DNA of 64,000 bases from Bordetella genomosp. 4 (GCF_002261185.1 NZ_NEVQ01000023.1:1-64000), one strand, 5' to 3'; positions 21,087-31,010 are shown, counted from the first letter of the stretch. Translations and numbers: made by a program. The notes: generated from the letters alone by a model not told the origin.

Positions 21087-21446
21087 ATGCCTACACGCCG
21101 CATTTTTCTTTCCGGGCTGGCCCTGGATGCCCGCATTGGCATTCTGGAACACGAACGCCGGGCCACACAGCCGCTGCACATCGATGCGGAATTCGACGTC
21201 GATATCACCCGTGACGTCGACGACCACGACATCCACAGCGTGCTGGATTACCGCCGCCTGCGCGAGGCCATCGTCGAAGAATGCACTCAGGCTCATGTGA
21301 ACCTGATCGAAACCCTGTCCGAACAAGTCGCCCGCCGGCTGCTGCGCGACTTTGCCGAGGTACGTGCCGTGAAACTGCGTATCAGCAAACCGATGGCGTT
21401 TTCGGACTGCGCCGCTGTCGGCGTAGAAATTCAGATCAATCGTTAA
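21087..21446 (+). CDS. folB: Dihydroneopterin aldolase
   Basis: A 119-residue enzyme of folate synthesis that cleaves dihydroneopterin to 6-hydroxymethyl-dihydropterin and glycolaldehyde. Family motifs are LDARIGILEHERR, HSVLDYRRLREAI and LIETLSEQVARRLL. The ATG follows CAGGTAG. It is 24 bp upstream of ttcA, an arrangement that suggests co-transcription. Confidence 0.92.
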   Translation: MPTRRIFLSGLALDARIGILEHERRATQPLHIDAEFDVDITRDVDDHDIHSVLDYRRLREAIVEECTQAHVNLIETLSEQVARRLLRDFAEVRAVKLRISKPMAFSDCAAVGVEIQINR

Positions 21447-21470
21447 GCCGCCTGTGACGGCGTAACTCTC

Positions 21471-22475
21471 ATGCAAGCTATCAGCGATACCCCGGCGGCC
21501 TTCCGCACACGTGCAGAAGAAAAAATCCGCCACGAAGGCAACAAACTCACCAAGCGCCTGGCGCGCGAAACGACGCGCGCACTCAGCGACTACAACATGA
21601 TCGAAGCGGGCGACCGCGTCATGGTGTGCCTGTCCGGCGGCAAAGACTCCTACGCACTGCTCGACATCCTGATCAGCCTGCGTAAACGCGCGCCGTTTCC
21701 GTTCGATATCGTCGCGGTCAATCTGGATCAGAAACAGCCGGGTTTTCCGCCCGACGTGCTGCCCACCTATTTGACCTCGCTCGGCGTGCCCTTTCATATC
21801 GAAACACAGGATACGTATTCGATCGTGACCCGGGTCATTCCCGAGGGCAAGACCATGTGTTCGCTGTGCTCGCGCCTGCGGCGCGGCATTCTGTATCGCG
21901 TGGCCGACGAACTGGGCGCAACCAAAATCGCGCTGGGCCACCATCGCGACGATATTCTCGCCACGTTCTTCCTGAATCTGTTCTACGGCGGCAAGACCAA
22001 GGCCATGCCGCCGAAACTCGTCTCGGACGACGGCCGCCATACCGTCATCCGGCCGTTGGCCTATGTGCCCGAAAGCGATTTGATCGCGTACGCGAAACTC
22101 AAGCAGTTCCCCATCATTCCTTGCAATCTCTGCGGCTCGCAGGAAAACCTGAAACGCCAGGAAGTCTCGCGCATGATCCGCGATTGGGATCGCCAACATC
22201 CGGGACGTTCATGGAACGTGTTCAGCGCGCTGTCCAGCGTCGTGCCGTCGCACTTGATGGATCGTGACTTGTTTGATTTCGTGGGACTGAAACCCACAGG
22301 CGTGCCGGACGTGAATGGCGACACCGCATTTGACACGGTAGACCCCGCGAATGATGCCGCATCAAACGCGGATCAGGGCTGTCATGACGATGGTGACGAT
22401 CGCAACACGACGCACAGCCACCGCTCCGCAGACGAGCCGATGGCCGAGCAAAAAATCGTATTTACGCGCAGATAA
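21471..22475 (+). CDS. ttcA: tRNA 2-thiocytidine(32) synthetase
   Basis: A 334-residue PP-loop enzyme that thiolates C32 of certain tRNAs using ATP and an iron-sulfur cluster. The PP-loop is [13 protein letters not shown] near residue 54. The two cysteine pairs are CSLC (about 129) and CNLC (about 220), as required for cluster binding. A low-complexity Asp/His-rich tail (about 290-330) is longer than in E. coli TtcA and probably disordered. Confidence 0.95.
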   Translation: MQAISDTPAAFRTRAEEKIRHEGNKLTKRLARETTRALSDYNMIEAGDRVMVCLSGGKDSYALLDILISLRKRAPFPFDIVAVNLDQKQPGFPPDVLPTYLTSLGVPFHIETQDTYSIVTRVIPEGKTMCSLCSRLRRGILYRVADELGATKIALGHHRDDILATFFLNLFYGGKTKAMPPKLVSDDGRHTVIRPLAYVPESDLIAYAKLKQFPIIPCNLCGSQENLKRQEVSRMIRDWDRQHPGRSWNVFSALSSVVPSHLMDRDLFDFVGLKPTGVPDVNGDTAFDTVDPANDAASNADQGCHDDGDDRNTTHSHRSADEPMAEQKIVFTRR

Positions 22476-22664
22476 AAATGCTGGCAGGAAAAGGCGGGGC
22501 ACGAGCATCACGCTGGCACGTGCCCATGCTCTGCGGTCAATAAGACATCGACGGCATCCGGCGCGGCAGCGCGGGCCTAAGACCGTGGCGTCGCCGGGGC
22601 CTCGCCTTGGTCGGTCCCGCCGGATCCCACGACTGACCGATATCGAGCGCCGGCCTCGTCTCAC

Positions 22665-23636
22665 TCAAGCGTTCAACACGCGTACCGGCTTGCCTGCCAA
22701 CCACGCCTGCACCGACTCGACCGCACTGCGATAGAACGCAGTGAAATTTTCGGGGCTGACATATCCGAGGTGCGGCGTCAGGACGACGTTGTCCAACGCA
22801 CGCAATGCATCGGTGGGCGGCAGCGGTTCTTCTTCGAAGACGTCCAGCCCGGCTCCTGCAATACGCCCCTTGCGCAAAGCGTCCAGCAAAGCCTCCTGAT
22901 CCACCAGCCCCGCACGCGAGGTATTGACCAGGAATGCCGAGGGCTTCATTGCCGACAACGCGGCCGCGTCCACCACATGGCGCGTACGATCGCTCAGGAT
23001 CAGATGCAAACTGATCACGTCGGCTTCGGCAAACAAGGTCTGCTTGGACGCATACTCGACACCTGCCTGCTCCGCCCGTTCGGGCGTGAGATTGGGGCTC
23101 CAGGCTTGCACGCTCATGCCGAACGCTTTGCCCACCTGAGCCACTGCGGTACCGAGTTTGCCGAGGCCGACCACGCCGAGCCGCTTGCCCGCGATAGGCC
23201 GCGGCATCCCGGTTTGCCACAGGCCGCGGCGCATATTGGCGTCCTCGACGGTCAGGTTCTTGAACAAAGCGAGAATATGCGTCCACGCCAGTTCCGACGT
23301 CGCGGTGTTGGCATCCGGACTACCCGGTGCACCGCACACGACGATGCCGCGACGCGTGCAGGCGTCCAGATCGATCGCCAGATTACGCATGCCGGTGGTG
23401 ACCAAGAGGCGCAGCTTGGGCAAGGATTCGATCAACGCTGCCGGAAACGGCGTGCGCTCGCGCATCGCAACGATCACATCAAACGACTGCAACGCCGCGA
23501 TTCGATCCCCCTCGGGCAAATAATCGCGAAACGTCTGAACCCGCACATTCGGCCCTAACGTCGTCCAGTCGGCGTAACGCTCGGCCACGCCATGATAGTC
23601 ATCGAGTAACGCAATGCTGATCGTATCCGCACTCAC
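22665..23636 (-). CDS. D-2-hydroxyacid dehydrogenase, NAD-dependent
   Basis: A 323-residue member of the SerA-like 2-hydroxyacid dehydrogenase family. The Rossmann motif is GVVGLGKLGTAVA. Catalytic residues appear in NTSRAGLVD (Arg), DVFEEEPLP (Glu) and TPHLGYVS (His). Substrate specificity is not readable from sequence. The stop codon is preceded by a roughly 190-bp gap from ttcA, whose transcript converges on this gene; I see no gene in that gap. dsbC lies 13 bp upstream on the same strand. Confidence 0.9.
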   Translation of the reverse strand: MSADTISIALLDDYHGVAERYADWTTLGPNVRVQTFRDYLPEGDRIAALQSFDVIVAMRERTPFPAALIESLPKLRLLVTTGMRNLAIDLDACTRRGIVVCGAPGSPDANTATSELAWTHILALFKNLTVEDANMRRGLWQTGMPRPIAGKRLGVVGLGKLGTAVAQVGKAFGMSVQAWSPNLTPERAEQAGVEYASKQTLFAEADVISLHLILSDRTRHVVDAAALSAMKPSAFLVNTSRAGLVDQEALLDALRKGRIAGAGLDVFEEEPLPPTDALRALDNVVLTPHLGYVSPENFTAFYRSAVESVQAWLAGKPVRVLNA

Positions 23637-23649
23637 GGTAAGTCTCCGG

Positions 23650-24432
23650 TTATTTGCCCAAATGGCTCCGAACCATCTCTAACGGCGCGGCGCCATTAAG
23701 CCGGCTGCCGTCCTGGAAAAATATCGCGGGCGTGCCGCGCACCATCAGTTTTTGGCCCAAGGCCAGGACCTGCTGAATCGGGGCATCGCACTCGGCGGTC
23801 GGCGGCTTTTTGCCGTCGAGCATCCAATCCTGCCACGTTTTGGCAGGGTCTTTAGCGCACCACACATCACGCGACTTGATGGTCGAATCCGGCGCCAGAA
23901 TGGGATAGAGGAACGTATAAATCGTGACGTTGTCTTCGTCTTTCAGTGTCTTGTGCAGCTGCTTGCAGTAGCCGCAGTTAGGGTCCTCGAAAATCGCCAT
24001 TTTGCGGGTCCCATTGCCTCGCACCTGCTTGACGGCCAAGTCCAGCGGCAATTGATCGAACGACACAGAGCCCAGCTTTTCCAGGCTCTCTCGCGTCACG
24101 TCACGACGCGTAGCAGCGTCGATGAGCGGGCCTTCCATGACCCACGTGACCTTTTCGTCGGTGTAGATCAGGTCGCTACCGATCTGCACCTCGTAAATCC
24201 CGTACGGCGTACGGCGCGCCGCAGTGACCTCCAAGTCGGTAAACAACTCGCCAAAACGTTTGGCGACCGCCTGGGCGGCGGGATCCGACGCGGAGGTGTC
24301 GCTCTTGGCCGACTGTTCGGAGGCCGAGCCGGCCGGCGCCGATGATGCAGCCTGTGCCCAGGCGCCCACTGACCATACCAACCCGGCGGCACACAGGACC
24401 TTAGCCAGGCAAGACGAAAAACGGAAACTCAT
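23650..24432 (-). CDS. dsbC: Periplasmic disulfide isomerase
   Basis: A 260-residue DsbC-like protein with a signal peptide ending AGLVWSVGAWAQA and a low-complexity Ser/Ala spacer. An N-terminal dimerisation domain follows, then a thioredoxin fold with active site CGYC in FEDPNCGYCKQLH. The cis-proline lies in MVRGTPAIFF. It reshuffles wrong disulfides in the periplasm. It sits between the ubiH-like gene and the hydroxyacid dehydrogenase gene on the same strand. Confidence 0.93.
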   Translation of the reverse strand: MSFRFSSCLAKVLCAAGLVWSVGAWAQAASSAPAGSASEQSAKSDTSASDPAAQAVAKRFGELFTDLEVTAARRTPYGIYEVQIGSDLIYTDEKVTWVMEGPLIDAATRRDVTRESLEKLGSVSFDQLPLDLAVKQVRGNGTRKMAIFEDPNCGYCKQLHKTLKDEDNVTIYTFLYPILAPDSTIKSRDVWCAKDPAKTWQDWMLDGKKPPTAECDAPIQQVLALGQKLMVRGTPAIFFQDGSRLNGAAPLEMVRSHLGK

Positions 24433-24451
24433 TCATGCTCCTTCGGGCGTC

Positions 24452-25621
24452 TCAATTACGCGAGGCGCCATCGATCAAATAACGTTTCACCAGCGGCGCC
24501 GCATCCACCCAACGCATTCCCGCATTGCGCAACCATGCCAGCGGCGCATTGCGCGCACCAAACAAACGATGCAGGCCGTCAGTGGCCACACGCATCGCCA
24601 ATACCGATTCCGCACGGGCACGCTGATAACGGCGCAACACGCGCTCATCGCCTGCCTGGCGATAAGGCTCGCGCTCGGCCACGACACGAGCCAATGCCTC
24701 GACGTCGCCCAAGCCCAGATTCAGGCCTTGCCCGGCCAGCGGATGCACGCGATGCGCCGCGTCGCCCGCCAAGGCAATTCCGGGCGCCGTCATGCGCCCT
24801 TGATCCAACGTCAGCGGGAATCCGTGCAGTTTGCTGCGCACCTGCAACCGGCCCAGCCGGCCATGGGTCGCATGCAAGAGCATTTGCTCCAACTGAGCCG
24901 CCTGCGCATCCGGGCCCAAGGCCAGCAGGGTTTCTGCCTGCGCGTCATGCATGGACCACACCATCGATACCTGAGGTCCATCGGCCGTATCGGGCAAGGG
25001 CAGCAACGCCAACACACCGTCGTCGCGGAACCATTGAAATGCCGTGCCGAGATGCGGCCGCTCGGCATTCAGATGCACCACCAGGCCCGTGTCGTTATAC
25101 GGCACCGATGTGTGCGGCATGCCTGCGGCGGTACGCAGCGGCGACGAGGCGCCATCGGCGCCCACGAACAACTCGGCTTTGATCCAATCGCCGGCGCTGG
25201 TTTGCACAGCACCGTGGCGGTAATCGACGCAACGCTCGGTCAACCAGGGGATTCCGAACATGCGCACAGCCTGCAGCAACACCCGCTCGATTTCACCAGA
25301 CTCGACGATCCACGCCAACTGCGGCTGTGCCGCCTGCCAGGCGTTCAGTTCTACCCGTCCATCTGCGTCACCATGAATTTCCATCGCCTCTACCGGCGTG
25401 ATGCGCGAGGCAGGCATGGCGTCCCACACGCCAAGCTCGGCCAAAAAGCGCTGGCTGGCCGGAGAGATCGCATAGACCCGCGGATGATAGACATCGGGGC
25501 TGGCGGCCGGCACCGTTGCAGGCGGCGCCAACAACGTCACGCGCTGACCACGCCGTGCCAGCGCCAACGCGCTGGCCAGACCCACAATCCCTGCACCGCA
25601 AATCACAATCGGGCTGGTCAT
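24452..25621 (-). CDS. UbiH/UbiF-family FAD-dependent monooxygenase
   Basis: A 389-residue flavin hydroxylase with FAD motif IVICGAGIVGLASALALARR at the N-terminus and the second FAD motif GDAAHRVHPLAGQGLNLGLG. Such enzymes hydroxylate the ubiquinone ring; the exact position (C5, C6 or C1) cannot be assigned from sequence. The ATG at 25621 overlaps the mltA stop codon (ATGA), so translation is coupled to mltA. Confidence 0.88.
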   Translation of the reverse strand: MTSPIVICGAGIVGLASALALARRGQRVTLLAPPATVPAASPDVYHPRVYAISPASQRFLAELGVWDAMPASRITPVEAMEIHGDADGRVELNAWQAAQPQLAWIVESGEIERVLLQAVRMFGIPWLTERCVDYRHGAVQTSAGDWIKAELFVGADGASSPLRTAAGMPHTSVPYNDTGLVVHLNAERPHLGTAFQWFRDDGVLALLPLPDTADGPQVSMVWSMHDAQAETLLALGPDAQAAQLEQMLLHATHGRLGRLQVRSKLHGFPLTLDQGRMTAPGIALAGDAAHRVHPLAGQGLNLGLGDVEALARVVAEREPYRQAGDERVLRRYQRARAESVLAMRVATDGLHRLFGARNAPLAWLRNAGMRWVDAAPLVKRYLIDGASRN

Positions 25622-26916
25622 CGTGCTGAGGGCTCCCCGGCCTGCTTCGGCCACAATACCCACATCTGGCCGCGCTGTTTCATGCGGCCGGCCTGGGCGC
25701 CGGCCTCATCGCCGAATCCCCAGTAGAAGTCGGCACGCGCTGCGCCCTTGATCGCAGCCCCCGTGTCCTGGGCGAAGACCAGCCCCTGCAACGGACGATC
25801 GGACGCCGGCCAGGTGGTCGCGAGATACACCGGCGTACCCAGGGGCACGAAACTGGTGTCGACTGCAATGGAACGATGTGCCGCGAGCGCGATGCCATAA
25901 GCGCCCTTGGGTCCGAGTTCGGGGTCGACCACTGCCTCTTCGCGGAAAAACACCACGGCAGGATTGGCGTTCAGCATTTCCTGGACACGTGCGGGATTAC
26001 GCTGCGCCCAGGCGCGGATATTCTGCATCGACGCCTCGTTGGCGCGCAGTTCGCCCTTGTCGATCAGCCAGCGGCCAATCGACGCATACGGTTGACCGTT
26101 GTGATCCGCATACGCGACACGTATCGTCGTACCAGCGTCGGGGCCGTCTTTGAGCAAAACACGGCCGGAGCCCTGCACCTGCAAGAAGAAGTTATCGACC
26201 GGATCGTCCACCCAGACAATCACTGGCGGACGGGTGCCCGAAGACTCGATCGCCGCACGCGTGTCATAAGGCACAACGCGCTTGCCCACCAGTTTGCCGC
26301 GCACCCGTTTGCCGGCCAGATCGGGATACACCGCCCCCAGATCAATCGTCAGCAAATCGTCCGGCACCGCGTACAACGGCCATTGATACGGGCCACCTTG
26401 CGTGCGAGAGCCGGTCACGAGGGGCTCGTAGTATCCGGTCACCGTATTGGACGCAGGCCGGTTATCGGCGCCATTCAAGCGCCAAGGCTGCAACTGAGTC
26501 TGCAAGAACTGGCGCACCGTCGCCGCATCCGGGGCCGTGTTGCCGAGGTTGACGGCAGCCGCGCACACGGGCTGCCACGCACGCGGCGTCGCACGCGCCG
26601 GGGCAGCCAGATTGCCGGTCGTCTGCCGCATCAACCCCTGGCAATTACGCAAAAACAGCGGCCAGAAACGCGACAGATCATCATTGCTCCAGCCTGGCAG
26701 TTCGGCCCAGGCGGCGCGTTGAAAACGGCCGGCCAGCTTCCGCGCAGGCGTATCCCGCAAGGCGGTCAACGGCGGCACCACCAAGGGCCCCGTATCAGAC
26801 ACATTAACCGAGCCGGGCTGGCCAGGCTGGCCGCCTCCGGAAGGCGGTGGCGTGGTGCATGCAGCCAATGCCGCCAACAAGGGCGGCAGGCACAACAATT
26901 TCAGAAAACGATTCAT
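25618..26916 (-). CDS. mltA: Membrane-bound lytic murein transglycosylase A
   Basis: A 432-residue outer-membrane lipoprotein. The lipobox is LAAC with lipidated C20, then a Gly/Pro-rich linker. The MltA domain contains [11 protein letters not shown], and a 3D domain carries the catalytic aspartate in [12 protein letters not shown] followed by ADFYWG. It cleaves peptidoglycan glycan strands to 1,6-anhydro products. The start was set at the ATG at 26916; a TTG two codons earlier is possible. Confidence 0.93.
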   Translation of the reverse strand: MNRFLKLLCLPPLLAALAACTTPPPSGGGQPGQPGSVNVSDTGPLVVPPLTALRDTPARKLAGRFQRAAWAELPGWSNDDLSRFWPLFLRNCQGLMRQTTGNLAAPARATPRAWQPVCAAAVNLGNTAPDAATVRQFLQTQLQPWRLNGADNRPASNTVTGYYEPLVTGSRTQGGPYQWPLYAVPDDLLTIDLGAVYPDLAGKRVRGKLVGKRVVPYDTRAAIESSGTRPPVIVWVDDPVDNFFLQVQGSGRVLLKDGPDAGTTIRVAYADHNGQPYASIGRWLIDKGELRANEASMQNIRAWAQRNPARVQEMLNANPAVVFFREEAVVDPELGPKGAYGIALAAHRSIAVDTSFVPLGTPVYLATTWPASDRPLQGLVFAQDTGAAIKGAARADFYWGFGDEAGAQAGRMKQRGQMWVLWPKQAGEPSAR

Positions 26917-26943
26917 GGGCAATCTAGTGGGACGGTCAATCCG

Positions 26944-27318
26944 TCAATGCAAGGTACGCGGCATGGCCAGCAGGAATTCGGCAATCGGCACCTCAAACGG
27001 GATGCCGTTTTCGCCCACGCAGTGGTAAGTCCCTCGCATGGTACCGACAGGCGTAGGCAGCGGACAGCCGCTGGTGTATTCAAACGTTTCGCCGGGAGCC
27101 AGCAAGGGCTGTTGGCCCACCACCCCCAGCCCGCGGACTTCTTCGACGTGCTGGTTGCCGTCGGTGATGATCCAGTGACGGCTGATGACCTGCGCGGGAT
27201 GCTCGCCGGTATTGGTGATGCGGATGGTATAGGCGAACACATACTGCTGTTCGGCGGGATCAGATTGCTCGGGCACAAATCGCGGAGCAACGGAGACGGT
27301 CAGGTCGTACGGTTTCAC
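26944..27318 (-). CDS. apaG: ApaG protein
   Basis: A 124-residue fibronectin-III-like domain protein. Motifs include [33 protein letters not shown] and the strongly conserved [19 protein letters not shown]. The molecular function is not settled. The GTG at 27318 was chosen because GGAAAAGG lies upstream and the family starts at the (M)KPYDLTV motif. It is divergent from rpe across 126 bp and followed by mltA. Confidence 0.92.
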   Translation of the reverse strand: MKPYDLTVSVAPRFVPEQSDPAEQQYVFAYTIRITNTGEHPAQVISRHWIITDGNQHVEEVRGLGVVGQQPLLAPGETFEYTSGCPLPTPVGTMRGTYHCVGENGIPFEVPIAEFLLAMPRTLH

Positions 27319-27444
27319 GGGCCTTTTCCGAGGAGCACAAAGGCGGTTAGACAACGCGCCGAGCGACAAATTGCCCTGTCAGGCGACCGTCACGCGCGGC
27401 AAATTACAATAATGGCACATTATGCCCGTGGAAACCTGATCATC

Positions 27445-28152
27445 ATGCCCGCCTCATCCTCGGCCCTCACCCGTATCGCCCCCAGTATCCTGTCCGCAGA
27501 CTTCGCCCGCCTGGGCGAGGAAGTCCGCAACGTCGTTGCCGCTGGCGCCGACTGGATCCATTTCGACGTGATGGACAACCATTACGTGCCCAACCTGACC
27601 ATCGGCCCCATGGTGTGCGCCGCCATCCGGCCGCACGTCCAGGTGCCGATCGACGTGCACCTGATGGTCGAACCCGTGGACGAACTGATCCCTCAGTTCG
27701 CCAAGGCCGGCGCCAACATCATCACCTTTCACCCCGAAGCCTCGCGCCACGTGCACCGGACCCTGTCGTTGATCCGCGACCACGGCTGTCAGGCCGGCCT
27801 GGTATTCAACCCGGCCAGCTCGCTCGACGCCATGGATCACGTGATGGACTTGCTGGACGTCGTCCTGCTGATGTCGGTCAACCCTGGTTTTGGGGGACAG
27901 AGCTTCATCCCCTCCACGCTGGACAAACTGCGCGACGCCCGCCAGCGCATCGACCGCTGGGTCCAGGCCGGCGGCCAGCCCATCCTGCTGGAGGTGGACG
28001 GCGGCGTCAAAGTCGACAACATCGCGCAAATCCGCGCCGCTGGCGCGGACACCTTTGTCGCCGGCTCCGCCATTTTCGGCAAACCCGATTACACCAAAGT
28101 CATCCAGGACCTGCGCGATGAAATCGCCAAAGCCGGAACACTGACGGTTTAA
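27445..28152 (+). CDS. rpe: Ribulose-phosphate 3-epimerase
   Basis: A 235-residue TIM-barrel epimerase that interconverts ribulose-5-phosphate and xylulose-5-phosphate. Motifs: [29 protein letters not shown] with the catalytic aspartate, [21 protein letters not shown], and [10 protein letters not shown] near the phosphate site. The upstream gap holds an AT-rich stretch (TTACAATAATG) suitable for a promoter. gph follows after 415 bp that contain a structured element. Confidence 0.96.
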   Translation: MPASSSALTRIAPSILSADFARLGEEVRNVVAAGADWIHFDVMDNHYVPNLTIGPMVCAAIRPHVQVPIDVHLMVEPVDELIPQFAKAGANIITFHPEASRHVHRTLSLIRDHGCQAGLVFNPASSLDAMDHVMDLLDVVLLMSVNPGFGGQSFIPSTLDKLRDARQRIDRWVQAGGQPILLEVDGGVKVDNIAQIRAAGADTFVAGSAIFGKPDYTKVIQDLRDEIAKAGTLTV

Positions 28153-28231
28153 AACCCGTGCCTTTGCACCTCTCCGGGCGCAACAACAGCCGCCACGCCA
28201 CGCCTTCGGCGTGCCGCTCTCACCAGGGAAC

Positions 28232-28266
28232 CATTTTTGTTGAGACGATCCGGCAACAAAAAAATG
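28232..28266 (+). terminator. AT-rich inverted repeat after rpe
   Basis: CATTTTTGTTG (28232-28242) is complementary to CAACAAAAAAATG (28254-28266) apart from two extra A residues. It lies about 80 bp past rpe, after a small CACGCC/GGCGTG hairpin. It is weak as a terminator because the stem is AT-rich, but it marks the boundary before structured element 2. Confidence 0.35.
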
Positions 28267-28290
28267 CCACCCCATCAATGTGCCTCTGAC

Positions 28291-28513
28291 GTGAGTTTGT
28301 CCCAGCCGGTGAGCGGTGGTGGGTGGGCCTGTCGGAGGCTGCCGAGTCCGTGTTCCATCGGCGGGGGCAGTCCGGGGGCCATGTCTGAGCGAAGCGAGTT
28401 TGGCCCCCGGCCCGCCGATGGAACACGGACGAAGGCCGAGTCCCCGTTGAGGGGACGAGTCAGCCGACCAGGCCCGCCCGCCACCGCTCACCGGCTGGGA
28501 CAAACGCCTAAAG
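28291..28513 (+). repeat. Long-stem structured element 2 (A/B subtype)
   Basis: The outer stem is 37 bp (28295-28331 with 28469-28505), with 35 Watson-Crick pairs and two G-U wobbles on the plus strand. An inner 20-bp perfect stem (28346-28365 with 28411-28430) is followed on its left strand by an unpaired GGCAGT (28366-28371). Then comes a 10-bp stem (28372-28381 with 28401-28410) capped by a loop with TGTCTGA, GCGAAGC (28389-28395) and GAGTT. A side hairpin lies at 28440-28456. Ends: GTGAGT at 28291 and ACGCCTAAAGA ending at 28513. It lies between co-directional rpe and gph. Confidence 0.85.
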
Positions 28514-28567
28514 AACCCACCTGTGGCCCCTTCTAAAAGCCCAACCTTATTTACGACGGACCCTTTC

Positions 28568-29263
28568 ATGACCACCTTCCAAGCCGTCCTCCTAGACCTA
28601 GATGGCACCCTGCTAGACTCCATCCCCGATCTAGCCCACGCCGCCAACGCCATGCGCATCGAGCTGGGCATGCCCGCCTTGCACGAAGACATCGTGGCGA
28701 CCTTCGTAGGTAAAGGCGTAGACAACCTGGTACGCCGCGCCCTGGCCGGATCCTTGCACGCAGCCGACCCGGCACCCGCCGAGTTCGAGCGTGCCCGCGA
28801 ATCGTTCTACCGGCACTATCACCTGGTCAACGGCGACAAGGCCACCATTTTCAACGGCGTCATCGAGGGCCTGAAAGCCATGCGCGAGCAGGGCCTCAAG
28901 CTGGCCGTCGTCACCAACAAGCCCACCGAATTCACCATCCCGTTGTTGCAACGCACCGGCCTGGCGGGCTTCTTCCAGGAAATCGTCTGCGGCGACACCT
29001 GCGAGCGCCGCAAACCCGACCCCGACCAGATGTTCTACGCCTGCGAACGCCTGGGCGTCACCCCTGACCAAGCGCTCGCCATCGGCGACTCGGTCAACGA
29101 CGCCCAAGCCGGCCGCGCCGCCGGCATCCAGGTGCTGGCAGTACCGTATGGCTACAACGAAGGCCAGGACGTGCACGGATTGGATGTCGATGGTATAGTT
29201 GCCAGCATTGCTGAAGCGGCCGCGTGGATCGCCCGCAAAAACGCCGAGCAGCAACAGACTTGA
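28568..29263 (+). CDS. gph: Phosphoglycolate phosphatase
   Basis: A 231-residue HAD hydrolase that dephosphorylates 2-phosphoglycolate. HAD motif I is DLDGTLLDS, motif II is VVTNKP, the motif III lysine is in ERRKPDPDQ and motif IV is AIGDSVNDA. The rpe-gph-trpE order is common in betaproteobacteria and supports gph over other HAD phosphatases. The ATG at 28568 starts MTTFQAVLLDLDG. Confidence 0.92.
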   Translation: MTTFQAVLLDLDGTLLDSIPDLAHAANAMRIELGMPALHEDIVATFVGKGVDNLVRRALAGSLHAADPAPAEFERARESFYRHYHLVNGDKATIFNGVIEGLKAMREQGLKLAVVTNKPTEFTIPLLQRTGLAGFFQEIVCGDTCERRKPDPDQMFYACERLGVTPDQALAIGDSVNDAQAGRAAGIQVLAVPYGYNEGQDVHGLDVDGIVASIAEAAAWIARKNAEQQQT

Positions 29264-29285
29264 TTTTTACCTCGACCCGATTCAT

Positions 29286-29360
29286 ATGAACGCTCGCCTC
29301 TCGAACCAAATGCGCAACGCCTCGTGGCGTTGGTGGCGTTTGTCTTCCGGGTGGCGATAG
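29286..29360 (+). CDS. trpL: trp operon leader peptide
   Basis: A 24-codon reading frame, ATG at 29286 and TAG at 29358-29360, with tryptophan at residues 14, 16, 17 and 23 (local motif SWRWWR). Four Trp codons in 24, located upstream of trpE and followed by an intrinsic terminator, are the signature of ribosome-mediated attenuation: stalling at the Trp codons when charged tRNA-Trp is scarce prevents terminator folding. The ribosome-binding site is weak. Confidence 0.88.
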   Translation: MNARLSNQMRNASWRWWRLSSGWR

Positions 29361-29421
29361 TTCCTTCCCGGCCCTGGACGCGTCAGCATCCCAGCGCCGC
29401 AGCTGCATAAAAACAGCGCCA

Positions 29422-29455
29422 AAGCCCGGACCCACACACTGGACCGGGCTTTTTT
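29422..29455 (+). terminator. trp attenuator terminator
   Basis: AAGCCCGG (29422-29429) pairs with CCGGGCTT (29444-29451), followed by a T-run to 29455. It lies 62 nt past the leader-peptide stop codon and 34 nt before trpE. CCCGG and CAGCGC segments between the leader and the terminator could form the competing antiterminator; I did not compute the fold. Confidence 0.88.
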
Positions 29456-29489
29456 GTTGATGCGCCCGGTCACCAACGAGAAATCTGAA

Positions 29490-31010
29490 ATGACCGAAAT
29501 CGAATTCAAAGCTCTGGCGGCCCAGGGATACAACCGAATCCCTCTCATCTCGGAAACCTACGCCGACCTGGACACCCCGCTGGCGATTTACCTCAAACTC
29601 GCCCATAGCGGCCCGCAAAACGGCCACATGAGCTGCCTGATGGAATCCGTCGTAGGCGGCGAGCGTTTTGGGCGTTATTCATTCATCGGCCTGCCTGCTC
29701 ATACCGTGATCCGCGCCAGCGGCACCACCACCGAAGTCCTGCACAACGGCCAGATCGTCGAAACCCACGAGGGCGACCCGCTGGCGTTCATTGAACAGTA
29801 CCAGGCCCGCTTCAAAGTTGCCCTGCCCCCCGGCATGCCGCGTTTCTGCGGCGGCCTGGCCGGTTATTTCGGCTACGACACCGTCCGTCACATCGAGCCG
29901 CGCCTCGGACCCGCAGTCAAGCCGTTTCCCGACGGCATGGACGGCGGCACCCCCGACATCATGCTGATGCACGTCGACGAGCTAGTCATCGTCGACAACC
30001 TGGCGGGCCGCACCTATCTGATGGTGTACGCCGATCCACATCAGCCCGAAGCCTACAGCCGCGCCCAACGCCGCCTGCTCGATTTGCGCACCCGCCTGCG
30101 CCGCCCCGTCGACATTCCCTACAGCCACCCCAGCATGCTGACCGACGAGCAGCGTGACTTCAAAAAAGAAGACTATCTCGCCGCTGTCCATCGCGCCAAG
30201 GAATACATCGCGGCCGGCGACCTCATGCAAGTCCAGATCGGTCAGGTCATCTCCAAACCATTTCGCGACTCGCCACTCTCGCTCTATCGCGCCTTGCGTT
30301 CGCTGAACCCCTCGCCCTACATGTACTACTGGAATTTCGGCGACTTTCAAGTGGTCGGGTCATCTCCGGAAATCCTGGTGCGCCAAGAGCAGATCCAGGA
30401 CAACGGCGTCGCCAAATCCCAAGTCACCATCCGCCCGTTGGCAGGCACCCGCAAACGCGGCACAACGCCCGAGCAGGATCTGGCCCTCGCCGCTGAACTG
30501 CAGGCCGACCCCAAGGAAATCGCAGAACACGTCATGCTGATCGACCTGGCCCGCAATGACGTAGGCCGCGTCGCCGAAGTCGGCTCCGTCAAAGTCACCG
30601 ACACCATGACCATCGAACGCTACTCGCATGTGATGCATCTCGTGTCTAACGTGACCGGCAATCTGAATCCCGGCATGAGCAGCATGGATGTGCTGCGCGC
30701 AGCGTTCCCTGCGGGCACCTTGACCGGCGCCCCCAAAGTCCGCGCCATGGAAATCATCGACGAGCTCGAACCTGTGCGCCGCGGCATTTATGGCGGTGCA
30801 GCCGGCTACTTGAGCTACGGTGGTGAAATGGACGTGGCCATCGCCATCCGTACCGGCGTCATCAAAAACGGCATGCTGTACGTCCAGGCTGCCGCCGGCA
30901 TCGTCGCCGATTCCAACCCCGAGATGGAGTGGGCCGAAACCGAGGCCAAAGCGCGCGCGGTATTGCGTGCAGCTGAACAAGTGCAACACGGATTGGACGA
31001 GCCGATCTGA
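29490..31010 (+). CDS. trpE: Anthranilate synthase component I
   Basis: A 506-residue large subunit that makes anthranilate from chorismate with ammonia from TrpG. The tryptophan feedback site resembles [18 protein letters not shown] near the N-terminus. The catalytic domain shows [46 protein letters not shown] and [17 protein letters not shown]. The ATG at 29490 (MTEIEFKAL) follows an ACGAG ribosome site and leaves the attenuator outside the coding region. Confidence 0.96.
   Translation: MTEIEFKALAAQGYNRIPLISETYADLDTPLAIYLKLAHSGPQNGHMSCLMESVVGGERFGRYSFIGLPAHTVIRASGTTTEVLHNGQIVETHEGDPLAFIEQYQARFKVALPPGMPRFCGGLAGYFGYDTVRHIEPRLGPAVKPFPDGMDGGTPDIMLMHVDELVIVDNLAGRTYLMVYADPHQPEAYSRAQRRLLDLRTRLRRPVDIPYSHPSMLTDEQRDFKKEDYLAAVHRAKEYIAAGDLMQVQIGQVISKPFRDSPLSLYRALRSLNPSPYMYYWNFGDFQVVGSSPEILVRQEQIQDNGVAKSQVTIRPLAGTRKRGTTPEQDLALAAELQADPKEIAEHVMLIDLARNDVGRVAEVGSVKVTDTMTIERYSHVMHLVSNVTGNLNPGMSSMDVLRAAFPAGTLTGAPKVRAMEIIDELEPVRRGIYGGAAGYLSYGGEMDVAIAIRTGVIKNGMLYVQAAAGIVADSNPEMEWAETEAKARAVLRAAEQVQHGLDEPI

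Noticed and set aside
22476-22664. Gap after ttcA with an open minus-strand frame of 100 codons
   Set aside because: The frame has an Arg-rich shadow composition, no ribosome site and no recognisable domain; I see only weak inverted repeats there.
28291-28513. Structured element 2 as a simple intrinsic terminator of rpe
   Set aside because: No T-run follows the 3' arm and the element is far larger and more branched than a terminator; the shared internal motifs need another explanation.
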